DNA of 64,000 nucleotides, taken from NCBI RefSeq assembly GCF_014400405.1, contig NZ_CP060496.1, positions 2,356,001 to 2,420,000 of the forward strand, given 5' to 3'. The position numbers and the translations under genes were made by a program. Shown here piece by piece: positions 9,639 to 19,216 of this stretch; position 1 is the stretch's first letter, and every line of letters starts with the position of its first letter. This DNA comes from Brachybacterium sp. Z12 (GTDB lineage: Bacteria; Actinomycetota; Actinomycetes; Actinomycetales; Dermabacteraceae). The notes under the pieces are model-generated. The model searched no databases, was not told where the DNA came from, and was given only the letters and a program-made list of their open reading frames with translations.

Positions 9639-9737
9639 TGCGGTCCCGGTCCGTGAACCGTTATGAAATCGACGCGGATGTGACGTATGGGCGCAGAGGT
9701 GACATCAGGCCTCCCTCGCCCGACACCGGCGGCCCGC

Positions 9738-10979
9738 TCAGACCGGGAGCAGGTCCCGCTGCACGCAGGCGGCGGCGAGCACCGAGGCGCCGATGCCGAT
9801 CGCGCGCTCGTCGATCATCAGGTCCCCCATGTGGAGGTCGTAGGTGCGCCCACCGGGCGTGCGGGTGCCGAGGCGCGCGAGTGCTCCGGGCACCTTCTCG
9901 AGGTACCAGGCGAAGTCCTCGCCGCCGAGGGACTGCGCGGTCGGGTCGAGGTTGTCGCGGCCGAGCACTCCGCGCACCGCGGCGGCGAGCACCTCGACGC
10001 TGTCGGCGCTGTTGGAGACCGGCGGCACGCCTCGGTCATGGGCGACCCGGGCTTCCACGCCCCAGGGGCGCACGAGGTCCGCGAGCACCGATTCCAGCAG
10101 CTCCTCGGCCTGGTCCCAGGCGTCATGGTCGAGGCAGCGCAGCGTCCCCTCGAGGGTGCCGCTGCTCGGAATCGCGTTGAAGGCCGAGCCGGCGTGGATG
10201 CTGCCCCAGGTGAGGTTCACCCCGGAGCGCGGATCCATGCGGCGCGTGAGCGCGGCTGGCAGCTGGGTGGCGATGGAGCTGAGCGCGTAGACCAGGTCCT
10301 GCGTGAGATGCGGGCGGGAGGTGTGGCCGCCGGCGCCGCGCACCTGGATCTTGACCGGGTCCGTGGCGGAGGTGATCGGGCCCGTCTTCAGCCCGACGTG
10401 CCCGACGTCGACACCGGGGTCGCAGTGCAGGGCGAGGATCGAGTCGACCCCGTCCAGCACGTTCTGCCCGATCAGCTCGAGCGCTCCGCAGGGATGCATC
10501 TCCTCTGCGGGCTGGAAGATCAGCCGTACCCCTCGATGCAGGCCCCCGGCGTCGGCGACACGGACCAGCGCTGTCGCCGCGCCGAGCACCGCGCTCATGT
10601 GGACGTCATGACCGCAGGCATGGGAGACGCCCTCGACGGTGGAACGGAAGGAGACGGGGCTGAGCTCTGGGATTCCGAGCGCGTCCATGTCGGCGCGCAG
10701 GGCCATCAGCCCGAGGCTCGGATCGTTGCCGGGGATGTCGCAGTACAGGCCGGTGTGCGCCATCCGCTGCGGGGTGAGCCCCAGCGTTCCGAGCCGTTCG
10801 GCGATGAAGTCGGTGGTGGCGTGCTCCTGGTGCGAGAGCTCGGGGTGCCGGTGGAGATGGCGCCTGACGTCCCTGAGGTCCGCGGATCTCTCCTCCACCG
10901 TCCTGGCGATCAGCCCCTCCGGGCCCAGCATCGACCGCTGCTGCGCGGTGCCCAGCAGCACCTGCTGTGTCTGCTCCAC
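9738..10979 (-). CDS. M20 family amidohydrolase / metallopeptidase
   Basis: 413 aa, usual length for the M20D (HipO/AbgB-like) amidohydrolases that remove an acyl group from N-acyl amino acids or related amides. Metal-site motifs are present: HRHPELSHQEHAT near residue 43, ALRADMDAL near 93, SHACGHDVHMSAV near 117 and FQPAEE near 156. The dimerisation-lid part is Gly/His-rich (GAGGHTSRPH). The exact substrate cannot be read from the sequence. It lies between the importer and the sugar-nucleotide gene with no overlap, so it is probably its own unit. Confidence 0.88.
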   Translation of the reverse strand: MEQTQQVLLGTAQQRSMLGPEGLIARTVEERSADLRDVRRHLHRHPELSHQEHATTDFIAERLGTLGLTPQRMAHTGLYCDIPGNDPSLGLMALRADMDALGIPELSPVSFRSTVEGVSHACGHDVHMSAVLGAATALVRVADAGGLHRGVRLIFQPAEEMHPCGALELIGQNVLDGVDSILALHCDPGVDVGHVGLKTGPITSATDPVKIQVRGAGGHTSRPHLTQDLVYALSSIATQLPAALTRRMDPRSGVNLTWGSIHAGSAFNAIPSSGTLEGTLRCLDHDAWDQAEELLESVLADLVRPWGVEARVAHDRGVPPVSNSADSVEVLAAAVRGVLGRDNLDPTAQSLGGEDFAWYLEKVPGALARLGTRTPGGRTYDLHMGDLMIDERAIGIGASVLAAACVQRDLLPV

Positions 10980-11069
10980 CTGTGCACTCCTGTGCTCCGT
11001 CGGAACGGCCGTCGGCGCGGTTCGCCGAGGCCGGGTGCCGTTCGCGGTGGCCGCTGCGGGCGGCCGACG

Positions 11070-12223
11070 TCAGCGCAGGTGTCCCAGTCCTCGCGCGTCG
11101 AGGCGGGCGACGAGCGCCGAGAGATCCTGCGCCTGCTCGTCGGCGAGCACCAGCAGCGCGTCCTCGGTGTCGACGATGCTGATGCCGTCCAGCCCGACCA
11201 GGGCGATGTGGCGATCCGTGGAACCGTACACCGTGGCCCGGGACGAGATGGCATCGACTCCGGCGCCGCCCAGCACCTGGACATCGGAGCCGTCGTCCGT
11301 CGTCCCGTGGCTGCTCGCGGCCCTCTTCTCCCGGAGCTGACGCGCGAGAGCGGCGAAGTCGCCGACGTCGTCCCAGTCGAAGTCGGTGGGGACGACGGCG
11401 ACCTTCCCGAGCGCGGCGAGCGGTTCGGCCAGGGCGTGGTCGATCGCGATCGCTGTCAGCTGGGGCCAGATCCGTTCGAGCACCTCGTCATAGTCCTCGG
11501 TGCCGTGCGCGGCAGCGATCTCGCGCACGCCTCGGGCCAGCGGCGGGATCTGCGCCGCGAGCTCGTCGAGCAGGACCGATGCGCGCACCACGAACATGCC
11601 GGCGTTCCAGAGGAAGCGCCCGGTGGCCAGGAACTGCTCCGCACGGGCGAGCTCCGGCTTCTCGACGAACCGGACGACGGGCAGGGCGCCGGTCGCGTGC
11701 AGCGCCTCGTCGACGCCCTCCCCTCGCCGGCCCCGGGGGCGGACTGCTCGATGTACCCGAAGCCGGTGGCCGGGTACGTCGGAGTGATCCCGAGGGTCAC
11801 CAGGTATCCGAGCTCCGCCGCCTCCCGCGCCATCGTCACGGCGCGGGCGAAGGACTCCACGTCGTCGATGAGGTGGTCGGCGGCGAAGGAGCCGATCACC
11901 GCATCGGGCAGTTCACGCTCGACCAGGGCCGCGGCCAGGGCGATGGCCGGCATCGAGTTGCGCGGCGAGGGCTCCGCGACCACCTGGCCGGCTCCCGGCG
12001 CATCGAGCTGCTCTTGCACAGCCGGTTCGTGATCGACGCCGGTGACCACGATCGGCGGGCGATCGGCGAGAGGCGCGAGCCGGTCGAGGGTGCGCTGCAG
12101 GAGGGATCGCCCCTCACCCCTCAGATCGAGCAGGAACTTCGGCCGCGCACGGCGTGAGAGCGGCCACAGTCGCGTGCCGGCACCGCCGGCAGGGACCACG
12201 GGGATGAAAGGGGCCTGGGGCAT
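11070..12223 (-). CDS. manC: Mannose-1-phosphate guanylyltransferase (one apparent frameshift)
   Basis: 384 aa after restoring one base. It makes GDP-mannose from GTP and mannose-1-phosphate for glycan and mannolipid synthesis. The nucleotidyltransferase signature PVVPAGGAGTRLWPLSRRAR is at residues 8-27, with PKFLLDL directly after it; FAADHLI and TFGYIE-like ATGFGYIEQ segments follow, then VEKPELARA and FLWNAGMFVVRA. The frame breaks at the CCCC run 11720-11723; one base more restores GEGEGVDEALHATG. The C-terminal part is shorter than in bifunctional ManC/AlgA and there is no isomerase domain. The ATG lies seven bases after a TACGCT box, so it is probably leaderless. Confidence 0.88.
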
Positions 12224-12229
12224 AGGCCC

Positions 12230-12235
12230 AGCGTA
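12230..12235 (-). promoter_or_regulatory. Probable -10 box of a leaderless promoter for manC
   Basis: TACGCT on the minus strand is followed by six bases and then the ATG, placing the expected transcription start on the initiator codon. No ribosome binding site is seen before the ATG. No clear -35 box is visible. Confidence 0.5.
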
Positions 12236-12320
12236 TCCGCCTGAGCGCCGCCGCCGAGGTGAGTGCGCGGATGTCGCCGTGCACCGCGTCGGAGCGGGCT
12301 GCACCTGTCCTGCCCGGTGC

Positions 12321-12326
12321 TACGCT
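12321..12326 (+). promoter_or_regulatory. Possible -10 box for the sdhCDAB operon
   Basis: TACGCT about 170 bases upstream of the sdhC start, preceded by no strong -35 box. The stretch 12224-12495 holds no gene I can support; it would be the two promoters and a long sdhC leader. Confidence 0.35.
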
Positions 12327-12495
12327 GGAGTGGCCCCTGTCGGGGGCGATGATGATGTCGCCGTGTCGTGAAGTGGCCCCTGTGGCGCCACACCGCGATG
12401 GTCGCCCGGAGCACTGCCCGGAACGGCCGCGCGCCGCACTCCGCGGCATCTCATCACCGTTCCCGGCTTCATCCCGACGCTTCTGGAGGATCTCC

Positions 12496-12872
12496 GTGGC
12501 TTCAGCCCAATCCGGGACGCTCTATCGCGGACGCGAGGGCATGTGGTCCTGGGTCGCCCACCGCATCTCAGGAATGCTCATCTTCCTGTTCCTGCTGGTG
12601 CACGTCCTGGACACTGCGCTCGTGCGCGTCTCCCCGAGGCGTACAACGAGGTGATCGGGCACTACAAGACCGTGGTGTTCGGCCTCGGCGAGGTCGGCCT
12701 CGTCGGCGCGATCCTCTTCCACGCCCTCAACGGCCTGCGCATCATCCTGGTGGACTTCTGGTCCCAGGGGACCAAGCGTCAGCGCGGCCTGTTCTGGGGC
12801 GTCGTGATCGTGTGGGCCGTCCTCATGGCCGGCTTCCTGCCCCGCCACCTCATGCACATGTTCGGAGCGTGA
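12496..12872 (+). CDS. sdhC: Succinate dehydrogenase cytochrome b556 subunit (one apparent frameshift)
   Basis: About 125 aa after restoring one base. Haem-binding membrane anchor of complex II. Start chosen at GTG 12496 because GGAGGA lies five bases upstream. The family motif follows: SWVAHRISGMLIFLFLLVHV, with the conserved His/Arg/Ser, and HALNGLR in the second helix. The frame breaks at the CCCC run 12632-12635; one more C turns SPRRTTR into SPEAYNEVIGHYKTV and joins the last two helices. It is first in the sdhCDAB operon, with sdhD starting two bases after its stop. Confidence 0.9.
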
Positions 12873-12874
12873 CC

Positions 12875-13333
12875 ATGAGTGCACAGACCGGAACTTCCAT
12901 CCCCGATCCCACCACCCGCTACCGCCGCACCGGCCAGCGCGGGCTCAACTCCGAGATGCTCTCGTGGTTGTTCATGCGCGCCTCCGGTGTGCTGCTGGTG
13001 ATCCTCGTCTTCGGCCACCTCTTCGTGAACCTCTGGCTCGGCCAGGGGGTCCAGGGCATCGACTTCGCCTTCGTCGGCGGCAAGTGGGCCTCGCCCTTCT
13101 GGCAGGTCTGGGACCTGCTGATGCTGTGGCTGGGCCTGCTGCACGGTGGCAACGGCGTGCGGACGATCATCAACGACTACGCCCGCAGCGACCGCCTCCG
13201 CATGGTCCTCAAGGGCCTGCTCTACTTCGCCGTGATCGTCACGATCGTCCTGGGCACCCTGGTGATCTTCACCTTCGATCCGTGCCCGGTCGGCGCTGAG
13301 CCGAGCCTGCTGCCCTCCTTCTGCGAGGGCTGA
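12875..13333 (+). CDS. sdhD: Succinate dehydrogenase hydrophobic membrane anchor subunit
   Basis: 152 aa with three hydrophobic helices: about residues 31-51 (WLFMRASGVLLVILVFGHLF), 70-92 and 110-135. The haem-ligand region LHGGNGVRTIINDY in helix 2 is typical of actinobacterial SdhD. The start ATG follows the sdhC stop by two bases, so translation is probably coupled. Frame intact. Confidence 0.93.
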   Translation: MSAQTGTSIPDPTTRYRRTGQRGLNSEMLSWLFMRASGVLLVILVFGHLFVNLWLGQGVQGIDFAFVGGKWASPFWQVWDLLMLWLGLLHGGNGVRTIINDYARSDRLRMVLKGLLYFAVIVTIVLGTLVIFTFDPCPVGAEPSLLPSFCEG

Positions 13334-13409
13334 CGCCTCTGGGCGGTCGGTGCTCCCACCGGCCGCCCTCCCTCTTCCCGGTCGACCTGAAACGGAGCAG
13401 TCACCAGAC

Positions 13410-15185
13410 ATGCAGACCCATAACTACGACGTGGTGATCGTCGGCGCCGGCGGCGCCGGCATGCGCGCCGCCCTGGAGTCCTCCAAGGACGCCCGCACCG
13501 CAGTCGTCACCAAGCTCTACCCCACGCGCTCCCACACCGGCGCGGCGCAGGGCGGCATGTGCGCCGCCCTGGCCAACGTCGAGGAGGACAACTGGGAGTG
13601 GCACACCTACGACACCGTCAAGGGCGGTGACTACCTGGTGGATCAGGACGCCGCCGAGGTGATGGCCAAGGAGGCCATCGACGCGGTGCTCGATCTGGAG
13701 AAGATGGGCCTGCCCTTCAACCGCACGCCCGAGGGCAAGATCGACCAGCGTCGGTTCGGCGGCCACACCCGTGACCACGGCGAGGCCCCTGTGCGCCGCG
13801 CCTGCTACGCCGCGGACCGCACCGGCCACATGATCCTCCAGACCCTCTACCAGAACTGTGTCAAGCAGCAGGTGGAGTTCTTCAACGAGTACTACGTGCT
13901 CGACGTCCTGATGACCGGCGATCCCCGCACCGATGAGGGCATCCGCGCCTCCGGCGTGGTGACCTACGAGCTCGCCACCGGAGAGATCCACATCTTCCGC
14001 GCGAAGTCCGTGATCTTCGCCAGCGGCGGCTTCGGCAAGATCTTCAAGACCACCTCGAACGCCCACACCCTCACCGGTGACGGCCCCGCGATGGCCTTCC
14101 GTCGCGGCATCCCGCTCGAGGACATGGAGTTCTTCCAGTTCCACCCGACGGGCCTCGCCGGCCTCGGCATCCTGCTCTCGGAGGCAGCTCGCGGTGAGGG
14201 CGGCATCCTGCGCAACAGCGAGATGGAGCGCTTCATGGAGCGCTACGCCCCCACGCTGAAGGACCTCGCCCCGCGCGACGTGGTGGCGCGGGCGATGGCC
14301 AACGAGGTGCGGGAGGGACGCGGCGCCGGCCCGAACAAGGACTACGTCTACCTCGACCTGACCCACCTCGAGCCCGCGCACATCGATGCGAAGCTCCCGG
14401 ACATCACCGAGTTCGCCCGCACCTACCTGGGCGTCGAGCCCTACACGGAGCCGGTCCCGGTCTTCCCGACCGCGCACTACGGCATGGGAGGTATCCCCAC
14501 CAACATCCGCGGTGAGGTGCTCGCGAACGCGACCGATGTGATCCCCGGCCTGTACGCCGCAGGTGAGACCGCCTGCGTCTCGGTGCACGGAGGCAACCGC
14601 CTGGGCACCAACTCACTGCTGGACATCAACGTCTTCGGTCGCCGCGCCGGCATCGCCGCCGCGGAGCACGCCGCGACGGTCGATATGCCCGAGCTGCCCG
14701 AGGGCCTCGAGCAGCCCACCGTGGAGCTGCTCGAGCGGCTGCGCGACCGTCCCGCCACCGAGGACCGCATCGCCGATATCCGCAGCGCGCTGCAGGAGAC
14801 GATGGACGCGAACGTCCAGGTGTTCCGCACCGATGAGACCTGCCGCAAGGCTCTGGCCGACATCAAGGAGCTCAAGAAGCGTTACGAGACCGTCGCGATC
14901 CAGGACAAGGGCCGGCGCTACAACCTGGACCTCATGGAAGCGGTCGAGCTCGGGTTCCTGCTGGATCTCGCGGAGATCGTCGCCCTCGGCGCGCTCAACC
15001 GCAAGGAGTCGCGCGGCGGCCACTTCCGCGAGGACTACGAGGCACGCGATGACGTCAACTACCTCAAGCACACCATGGCCTACCGCACCCTCCCGGGTGA
15101 GGAGGGTGTCGAGGGCACCTCGATCCGTCTGGGCACCAAGCCCGTCGTGATCACCCGTTATGAGCCGAAGGAGCGTACGTTCTGA
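13410..15185 (+). CDS. sdhA: Succinate dehydrogenase flavoprotein subunit
   Basis: 591 aa from ATG 13410. It oxidises succinate to fumarate with covalently bound FAD. The Rossmann motif VIVGAGGAGMRAAL is at residues 9-22, the FAD-linking His lies in SHTGAAQGG (about 43-51), and the catalytic HPTG and RGEGGILRN are around 242 and 262. HYGMGGIPTN near 356 and the His/Arg-rich C-terminus are normal. An upstream ATG exists at 13350 but would add residues unlike any family member. sdhB starts on its last base (TGATG). Confidence 0.97.
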   Translation: MQTHNYDVVIVGAGGAGMRAALESSKDARTAVVTKLYPTRSHTGAAQGGMCAALANVEEDNWEWHTYDTVKGGDYLVDQDAAEVMAKEAIDAVLDLEKMGLPFNRTPEGKIDQRRFGGHTRDHGEAPVRRACYAADRTGHMILQTLYQNCVKQQVEFFNEYYVLDVLMTGDPRTDEGIRASGVVTYELATGEIHIFRAKSVIFASGGFGKIFKTTSNAHTLTGDGPAMAFRRGIPLEDMEFFQFHPTGLAGLGILLSEAARGEGGILRNSEMERFMERYAPTLKDLAPRDVVARAMANEVREGRGAGPNKDYVYLDLTHLEPAHIDAKLPDITEFARTYLGVEPYTEPVPVFPTAHYGMGGIPTNIRGEVLANATDVIPGLYAAGETACVSVHGGNRLGTNSLLDINVFGRRAGIAAAEHAATVDMPELPEGLEQPTVELLERLRDRPATEDRIADIRSALQETMDANVQVFRTDETCRKALADIKELKKRYETVAIQDKGRRYNLDLMEAVELGFLLDLAEIVALGALNRKESRGGHFREDYEARDDVNYLKHTMAYRTLPGEEGVEGTSIRLGTKPVVITRYEPKERTF

Positions 15186-15946
15186 TGACTGCCGTCGCTG
15201 AGAAGCCCCAGGCCGAGACCGGTGCGGAAGAGATCCCCTCGTTCGAGGTGACGCTGCGCATCGCGCGCTTCAACCCCGAGGACGACAAGGGCACCCACTG
15301 GGAGGACTTCACCGTCACGATGCACGGCACCGACCGTGTGCTGGATGCCATGCACGAGATCAAGTGGCACATCGACGGTTCGCTCACCTTCCGCCGCTCC
15401 TGTGCGCACGGCATCTGCGGTTCGGACGCCATGCGGATCAACGGCCGCAACCGTCTGGCCTGCAAGACGCTGCTGAAGGATCTCGACATCAACAAGCCGA
15501 TCACCGTCGAGCCCATCAAGGGCCTGCCGGTCGAGAAGGACCTGATCGTCGACATGGAGCCGTTCTTCGACTCCTACAAGGAGGTCATGCCGTTCTTGAT
15601 CGCCAAGGGTCAGGAGCCCAGCCGCGAGCGGCTGCAGTCGGCGGAGGAGCGCGAGCGCTTCGATGACACCACCAAGTGCATCCTCTGCGCCGCCTGCACC
15701 TCGTCCTGCCCGGTGTTCTGGACCGACGGTCAGTACTTCGGCCCGGCAGCGATCGTCAACGCGCACCGCTTCATCTTCGACTCCCGTGATGACGCCGGCG
15801 AGCAGCGCCTGGAGATCCTGAACTCCAAGGAGGGCGTGTGGCGCTGCCGCACCACCTTCAACTGCACCGAGGCGTGCCCCCGCGGCATCCAGGTGACCAA
15901 GGCGATCGCCGAGGTCAAGCAGGCAGTGATCTCCGGCCGCGTCTGA
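15185..15946 (+). CDS. sdhB: Succinate dehydrogenase iron-sulfur subunit
   Basis: 253 aa. It carries electrons from the flavoprotein to quinone. Three cysteine groups are present: the [2Fe-2S] ligands in SCAHGICGSDAM with a later C (about residues 73-94), then CILCAACTSSCPVFW (about 165-179) and CRTTFNCTEACPRGI (about 222-236) for the [4Fe-4S] and [3Fe-4S] clusters. It overlaps sdhA by one base and is the last gene of the operon, followed by a strong hairpin. Confidence 0.97.
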   Translation: MTAVAEKPQAETGAEEIPSFEVTLRIARFNPEDDKGTHWEDFTVTMHGTDRVLDAMHEIKWHIDGSLTFRRSCAHGICGSDAMRINGRNRLACKTLLKDLDINKPITVEPIKGLPVEKDLIVDMEPFFDSYKEVMPFLIAKGQEPSRERLQSAEERERFDDTTKCILCAACTSSCPVFWTDGQYFGPAAIVNAHRFIFDSRDDAGEQRLEILNSKEGVWRCRTTFNCTEACPRGIQVTKAIAEVKQAVISGRV

Positions 15947-15980
15947 GCCGCGTCGCCGGTCCGGGTCTGTCAGGCCCCGC

Positions 15981-16035
15981 CGCAACGCACTGAGGACCGA
16001 TGTTCATCGCGAACATCGGTCCTCAGTGCGTTGCG
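15981..16035. terminator. Strong bidirectional hairpin terminator
   Basis: Perfect inverted repeat with 25-bp arms (15981-16005 and 16011-16035) and a 5-base loop, between the convergent ends of sdhB and xth. There is no T tract; the length of the stem should be enough to stop transcription from either side. Confidence 0.85.
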
Positions 16036-16050
16036 ACCGCCCGCGGGCGG

Positions 16051-16871
16051 TCAGGAGTAGCTGACCACCAGCGGCGCATGGTCGGACCAGCGCGTGTCGT
16101 AGCTCGGCGCCCGATCCACCTGCGCGGAGGTGGCCTTGGCGGCGAGCTCCTCGGTGGCGAGCTGATAGTCGATGCGCCAGCCCGCGTCGTTGTCGAAGGC
16201 CTTCCCACGCTGCGACCACCAGGTGTACGGGCCGGGACCGTCGCCGTGGAGGGCGCGGTGGACGTCGATGAAGCCCGCATCGGTGGTGAGACGGTCGAGG
16301 TAGGCGCGCTCCTCGGGCAGGAAGCCGGCGGACTTCAGGTTGCCCTTCCAGTTCTTGATGTCCCATTCGGTGTGGGCGATGTTGATGTCGCCGGTGAGCA
16401 CCACGTGGCGCCCGTCGGCGCGCAGCGCCTCCAGGCGCAGCATCATCGCGTCGAGGAAGGCGTACTTGTCGACCATCGTCTGCGGCTTCTCGGTGTTGCC
16501 CGAGTGCATGTAGCAGGAGATGACGGTCAGCGCCGTGCCGTCTCCGAGGGGGTCATCGAGATCCGCCTCGAGCCAGCGACCGGTGTGGGAGTCCGCGTCG
16601 AGACCGGGCAAGCCGCGGCGCACCCCTCCAGGTCGATGCGCTCGAGCGAGGTGCGGGCCGCGATCGCGACGCCCGCGCGGCCCTTCAGCTGGGAGACCTC
16701 GCCCACGATGGTCCACCCCCCCCCCACGAGACCGGCCAGCAGCTCCTCGGGGGCGCGCACCTCCTGCAGGGTGATGACATCCGCGGCCGTGGAGGCGAGC
16801 CAGTCGCCCATCCCCTTCCGGGCGGCGGCGCGCAGGCCGTTGACGTTGACGGTGGCGATGGTGAAGGTCAC
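16051..16871 (-). CDS. xth: Exodeoxyribonuclease III (one apparent frameshift)
   Basis: 273 aa after restoring one base. AP endonuclease / 3'-5' exonuclease of base excision repair. Motifs: VNVNGLRAA (9-17), ITLQEVRAP with the metal Glu, [33 protein letters not shown], and the final [10 protein letters not shown]. The frame breaks at the CCCC run 16623-16626; one more base restores [17 protein letters not shown] ten-base C run at 16716-16725 codes for three glycines and keeps the frame. The GTG start overlaps the folD stop (GTGA), so the two are coupled. Confidence 0.92.
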
Positions 16872-17767
16872 TCGGACTCCTGGATCCCGGCGGCGCGCTC
16901 GGCCGCCTCGACGACGTTCTTCAGCAGCAGCGCGCGGGTCATCGGCCCGACGCCGCCGGGGTTGGGGCTCAGCCAGCCGGCGACCTCGGCCGCAGCGGGG
17001 TCGACGTCCCCGACGAGCTTCGCCCTGCCGCCGTCCGGGTCCTCCTGGCGGGAGACGCCGACGTCGAGCACGATCGCGCCGGGCTTGACGTCCTCGGCGC
17101 GCACCAGGTGCTTGGCACCGGCGGCGGCGACGATCACGTCGGCGCGACGCAGATGCGCGGGCAGATCCGCGGTGCCGGTATGGCAGAGGGTGACTGTCGC
17201 GTTGTACTCGCGCCGGGTCAGCAGCGCGCCGATGGAGCGGCCGACGGTGACCCCGCGCCCGACCACGACAACGTCCTTGCCGCGGAAGTCCTGTCCGTGT
17301 CGCTCGACCAGCTCGATCACCGCGCGCGGGGTGCAGGGCAGCGGGGTGTCGATCTGCGTGTAGGCGTTGAGCACGAGGCGGCCGAGGTTGGTCGGATGCA
17401 GCCCGTCAGCGTCCTTGGCCGGGTCGATCCGCTCGAGGATCGCGTCGGTGTCGATCTGCTTCGGCAACGGGAGCTGCACGATGTAGCCGGTGCAGGCGGG
17501 ATCGGCGTTGAGCTCGTCGACGACGGCCTCGACGTCAGCCTGGCTGGCGTCGGCCGGGAGGTGGCGCTGGATCGAGTTCAGCCCGATCTGCTCGCTGTCG
17601 CGGTGCTTGCCGCGCACATAGGCGGCGCTGCCGGGATCCTCCCCCACCAGGACCGTCGCGAGGCCAGGGCGCTGATGTCCGCCCTCGACCAGGCGCGCCA
17701 CACGGTCGCTGAGCTCCTCCTTGATCGCCTTCGCAGTGGCCTTGCCGTCGAGGATCTGGGCCGTCAT
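16868..17767 (-). CDS. folD: Methylenetetrahydrofolate dehydrogenase / cyclohydrolase
   Basis: 299 aa, normal for the bifunctional one-carbon enzyme. N-terminal substrate site with [20 protein letters not shown] (about residue 43-62), where Lys is the cyclohydrolase catalytic residue in the motif Y-x3-K; PLPKQID follows, then the NADP site [12 protein letters not shown] around 167-178 and [13 protein letters not shown] near the end. It follows glyA after a hairpin and precedes xth, giving a folate-serine pairing: GlyA makes methylene-THF and FolD oxidises it. Confidence 0.96.
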   Translation of the reverse strand: MTAQILDGKATAKAIKEELSDRVARLVEGGHQRPGLATVLVGEDPGSAAYVRGKHRDSEQIGLNSIQRHLPADASQADVEAVVDELNADPACTGYIVQLPLPKQIDTDAILERIDPAKDADGLHPTNLGRLVLNAYTQIDTPLPCTPRAVIELVERHGQDFRGKDVVVVGRGVTVGRSIGALLTRREYNATVTLCHTGTADLPAHLRRADVIVAAAGAKHLVRAEDVKPGAIVLDVGVSRQEDPDGGRAKLVGDVDPAAAEVAGWLSPNPGGVGPMTRALLLKNVVEAAERAAGIQESE

Positions 17768-17823
17768 GGCGCTCCTTGATGTCGCTGGGGTGGAGGGTGG
17801 GTGGTGCCCGCCGGGGGACGTGC

Positions 17824-17854
17824 GTGGGGCCCGGCGCTGTGTGCCGGGCCCCAC
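17824..17854 (-). terminator. Hairpin between glyA and folD
   Basis: Perfect 12-bp stem (17824-17835 with 17843-17854) and 7-base loop just after the glyA stop. It may end or attenuate transcription from glyA into folD. No T tract. Confidence 0.7.
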
Positions 17855-17862
17855 GATGTCGC

Positions 17863-19131
17863 TCAGTACTGCTGGAGATCGGTGTACAGCGGCTTCGAGG
17901 CCGCGAGGGCCTCGGTGCGCTTGCGCAGGTCTGCGAGGTCGGCGCCGCCGGTCAGTGCGAGAGCGATGATATCGGCGACTTCGGTGAACTCCTCGGCGCC
18001 GAAACCGCGGGTGGCCAGCGCCGGGGTGCCGATGCGCAGCCCGGAGGTGACCCGCGGCGGGCGCGGATCGTTGGGGACGGCGTTGCGGTTGACGGTGATG
18101 CCGGCCTCGTGGAGGCGGTCCTCGGCCTGCTGGCCATCGAGCTCGCTGTCCACGAGGTCCACCAGCACCAGGTGCACGTCGGTGCCGCCGGAGATCAGCT
18201 TCACACCCGCCGCCTTGGCGTCCTCGGCCTGCAGCCGCTCGGCGAGAAGCTTCGCGCCCTCGAGGGTGCGGGCCTGACGGTCCTTGAAGTCCTCGGTGGC
18301 GGCGACCTTGAGGGCCACTGCCTTCGCCGCGATCACGTGCATCAGCGGGCCGCCCTGCTGACCGGGGAACACCGCGGAGTCGATCTTCTTGGCCCACTTC
18401 TCCTTGCACAGGATCATGCCGGAGCGGGGGCCGCCGATGGTCTTGTGGATGGTGGTCGAGACCACGTCCGCGTAGGGGACGGGGCTGGGGTGCAGGCCCG
18501 CGGCGACCAGCCCGGCGAAGTGAGCCATGTCCACCCAGAGGATCGCGCCGACCTCGTCAGCGATCTCGCGGAACGCCGCGAAGTCGAGCTGCCGGGTGTA
18601 CGCGGACCAGCCGGCGACGATCACCTTGGGCTGCTCCGCGACGGCCAGCTCGCGCACCTTGTCCATGTCGATCTGGCCGGTGTCGGCCTCGGTCTCATAG
18701 GCGACGATCTCGTAGAGACGGCCGGAGAAGTTGATCTTCATCCCGTGGGTGAGGTGGCCGCCGTGTGCGAGCGAGAGGCCCATCAGCTTGTCGCCGGGAC
18801 GGGCCAGTGCATGCATCACGGCCGCGTTCGCGGAGGCACCGGAGTGCGGCTGGACGTTCGCGTGCTCGGCGCCGAACAGCTCCTTCGCGCGGTCGATCGC
18901 AATCTGCTCGGCGACGTCGACCTCTTCGCAACCGCCGTAGTAGCGGCGACCCGGGTACCCCTCGGCGTACTTGTTGGTGAGCACCGATCCCTGGGCCTGG
19001 AGCACGGCCCGGGGGACGAAGTTCTCGCTGGCGATCATCTCGAGCGTGCGCTGCTGGCGGGACAGCTCGCGGTCGAGCACCTGGGCGATGTCCGGGTCGA
19101 GCTCGGCGATGGACTGGTCGAGGACGTTCAC
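17863..19131 (-). CDS. glyA: Serine hydroxymethyltransferase
   Basis: 422 aa. PLP enzyme interconverting serine and glycine with tetrahydrofolate. The GTG at 19131 is taken as start because AGGAGG stands five bases before it and the protein then begins [19 protein letters not shown] like the family; an ATG 51 bases further up would add an unlikely Arg/Pro-rich tail. Motifs: [20 protein letters not shown] (substrate site), [20 protein letters not shown], and the PLP-lysine motif [14 protein letters not shown] around residue 220-233. Confidence 0.96.
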   Translation of the reverse strand: MNVLDQSIAELDPDIAQVLDRELSRQQRTLEMIASENFVPRAVLQAQGSVLTNKYAEGYPGRRYYGGCEEVDVAEQIAIDRAKELFGAEHANVQPHSGASANAAVMHALARPGDKLMGLSLAHGGHLTHGMKINFSGRLYEIVAYETEADTGQIDMDKVRELAVAEQPKVIVAGWSAYTRQLDFAAFREIADEVGAILWVDMAHFAGLVAAGLHPSPVPYADVVSTTIHKTIGGPRSGMILCKEKWAKKIDSAVFPGQQGGPLMHVIAAKAVALKVAATEDFKDRQARTLEGAKLLAERLQAEDAKAAGVKLISGGTDVHLVLVDLVDSELDGQQAEDRLHEAGITVNRNAVPNDPRPPRVTSGLRIGTPALATRGFGAEEFTEVADIIALALTGGADLADLRKRTEALAASKPLYTDLQQY

Positions 19132-19216
19132 GGGGCCTCCTGCAGGGACGGGGCGGATCGGCGATGGACGCCGTCGGGCCATCTTAGGACGGTGGGCGCT
19201 CTGCCCGCTGTCGGGG

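Noticed and set aside
17773..19216. Glycine riboswitch near glyA
   Set aside because: The 85 bases upstream of glyA hold a normal ribosome binding site but no room or recognisable core for a glycine riboswitch.
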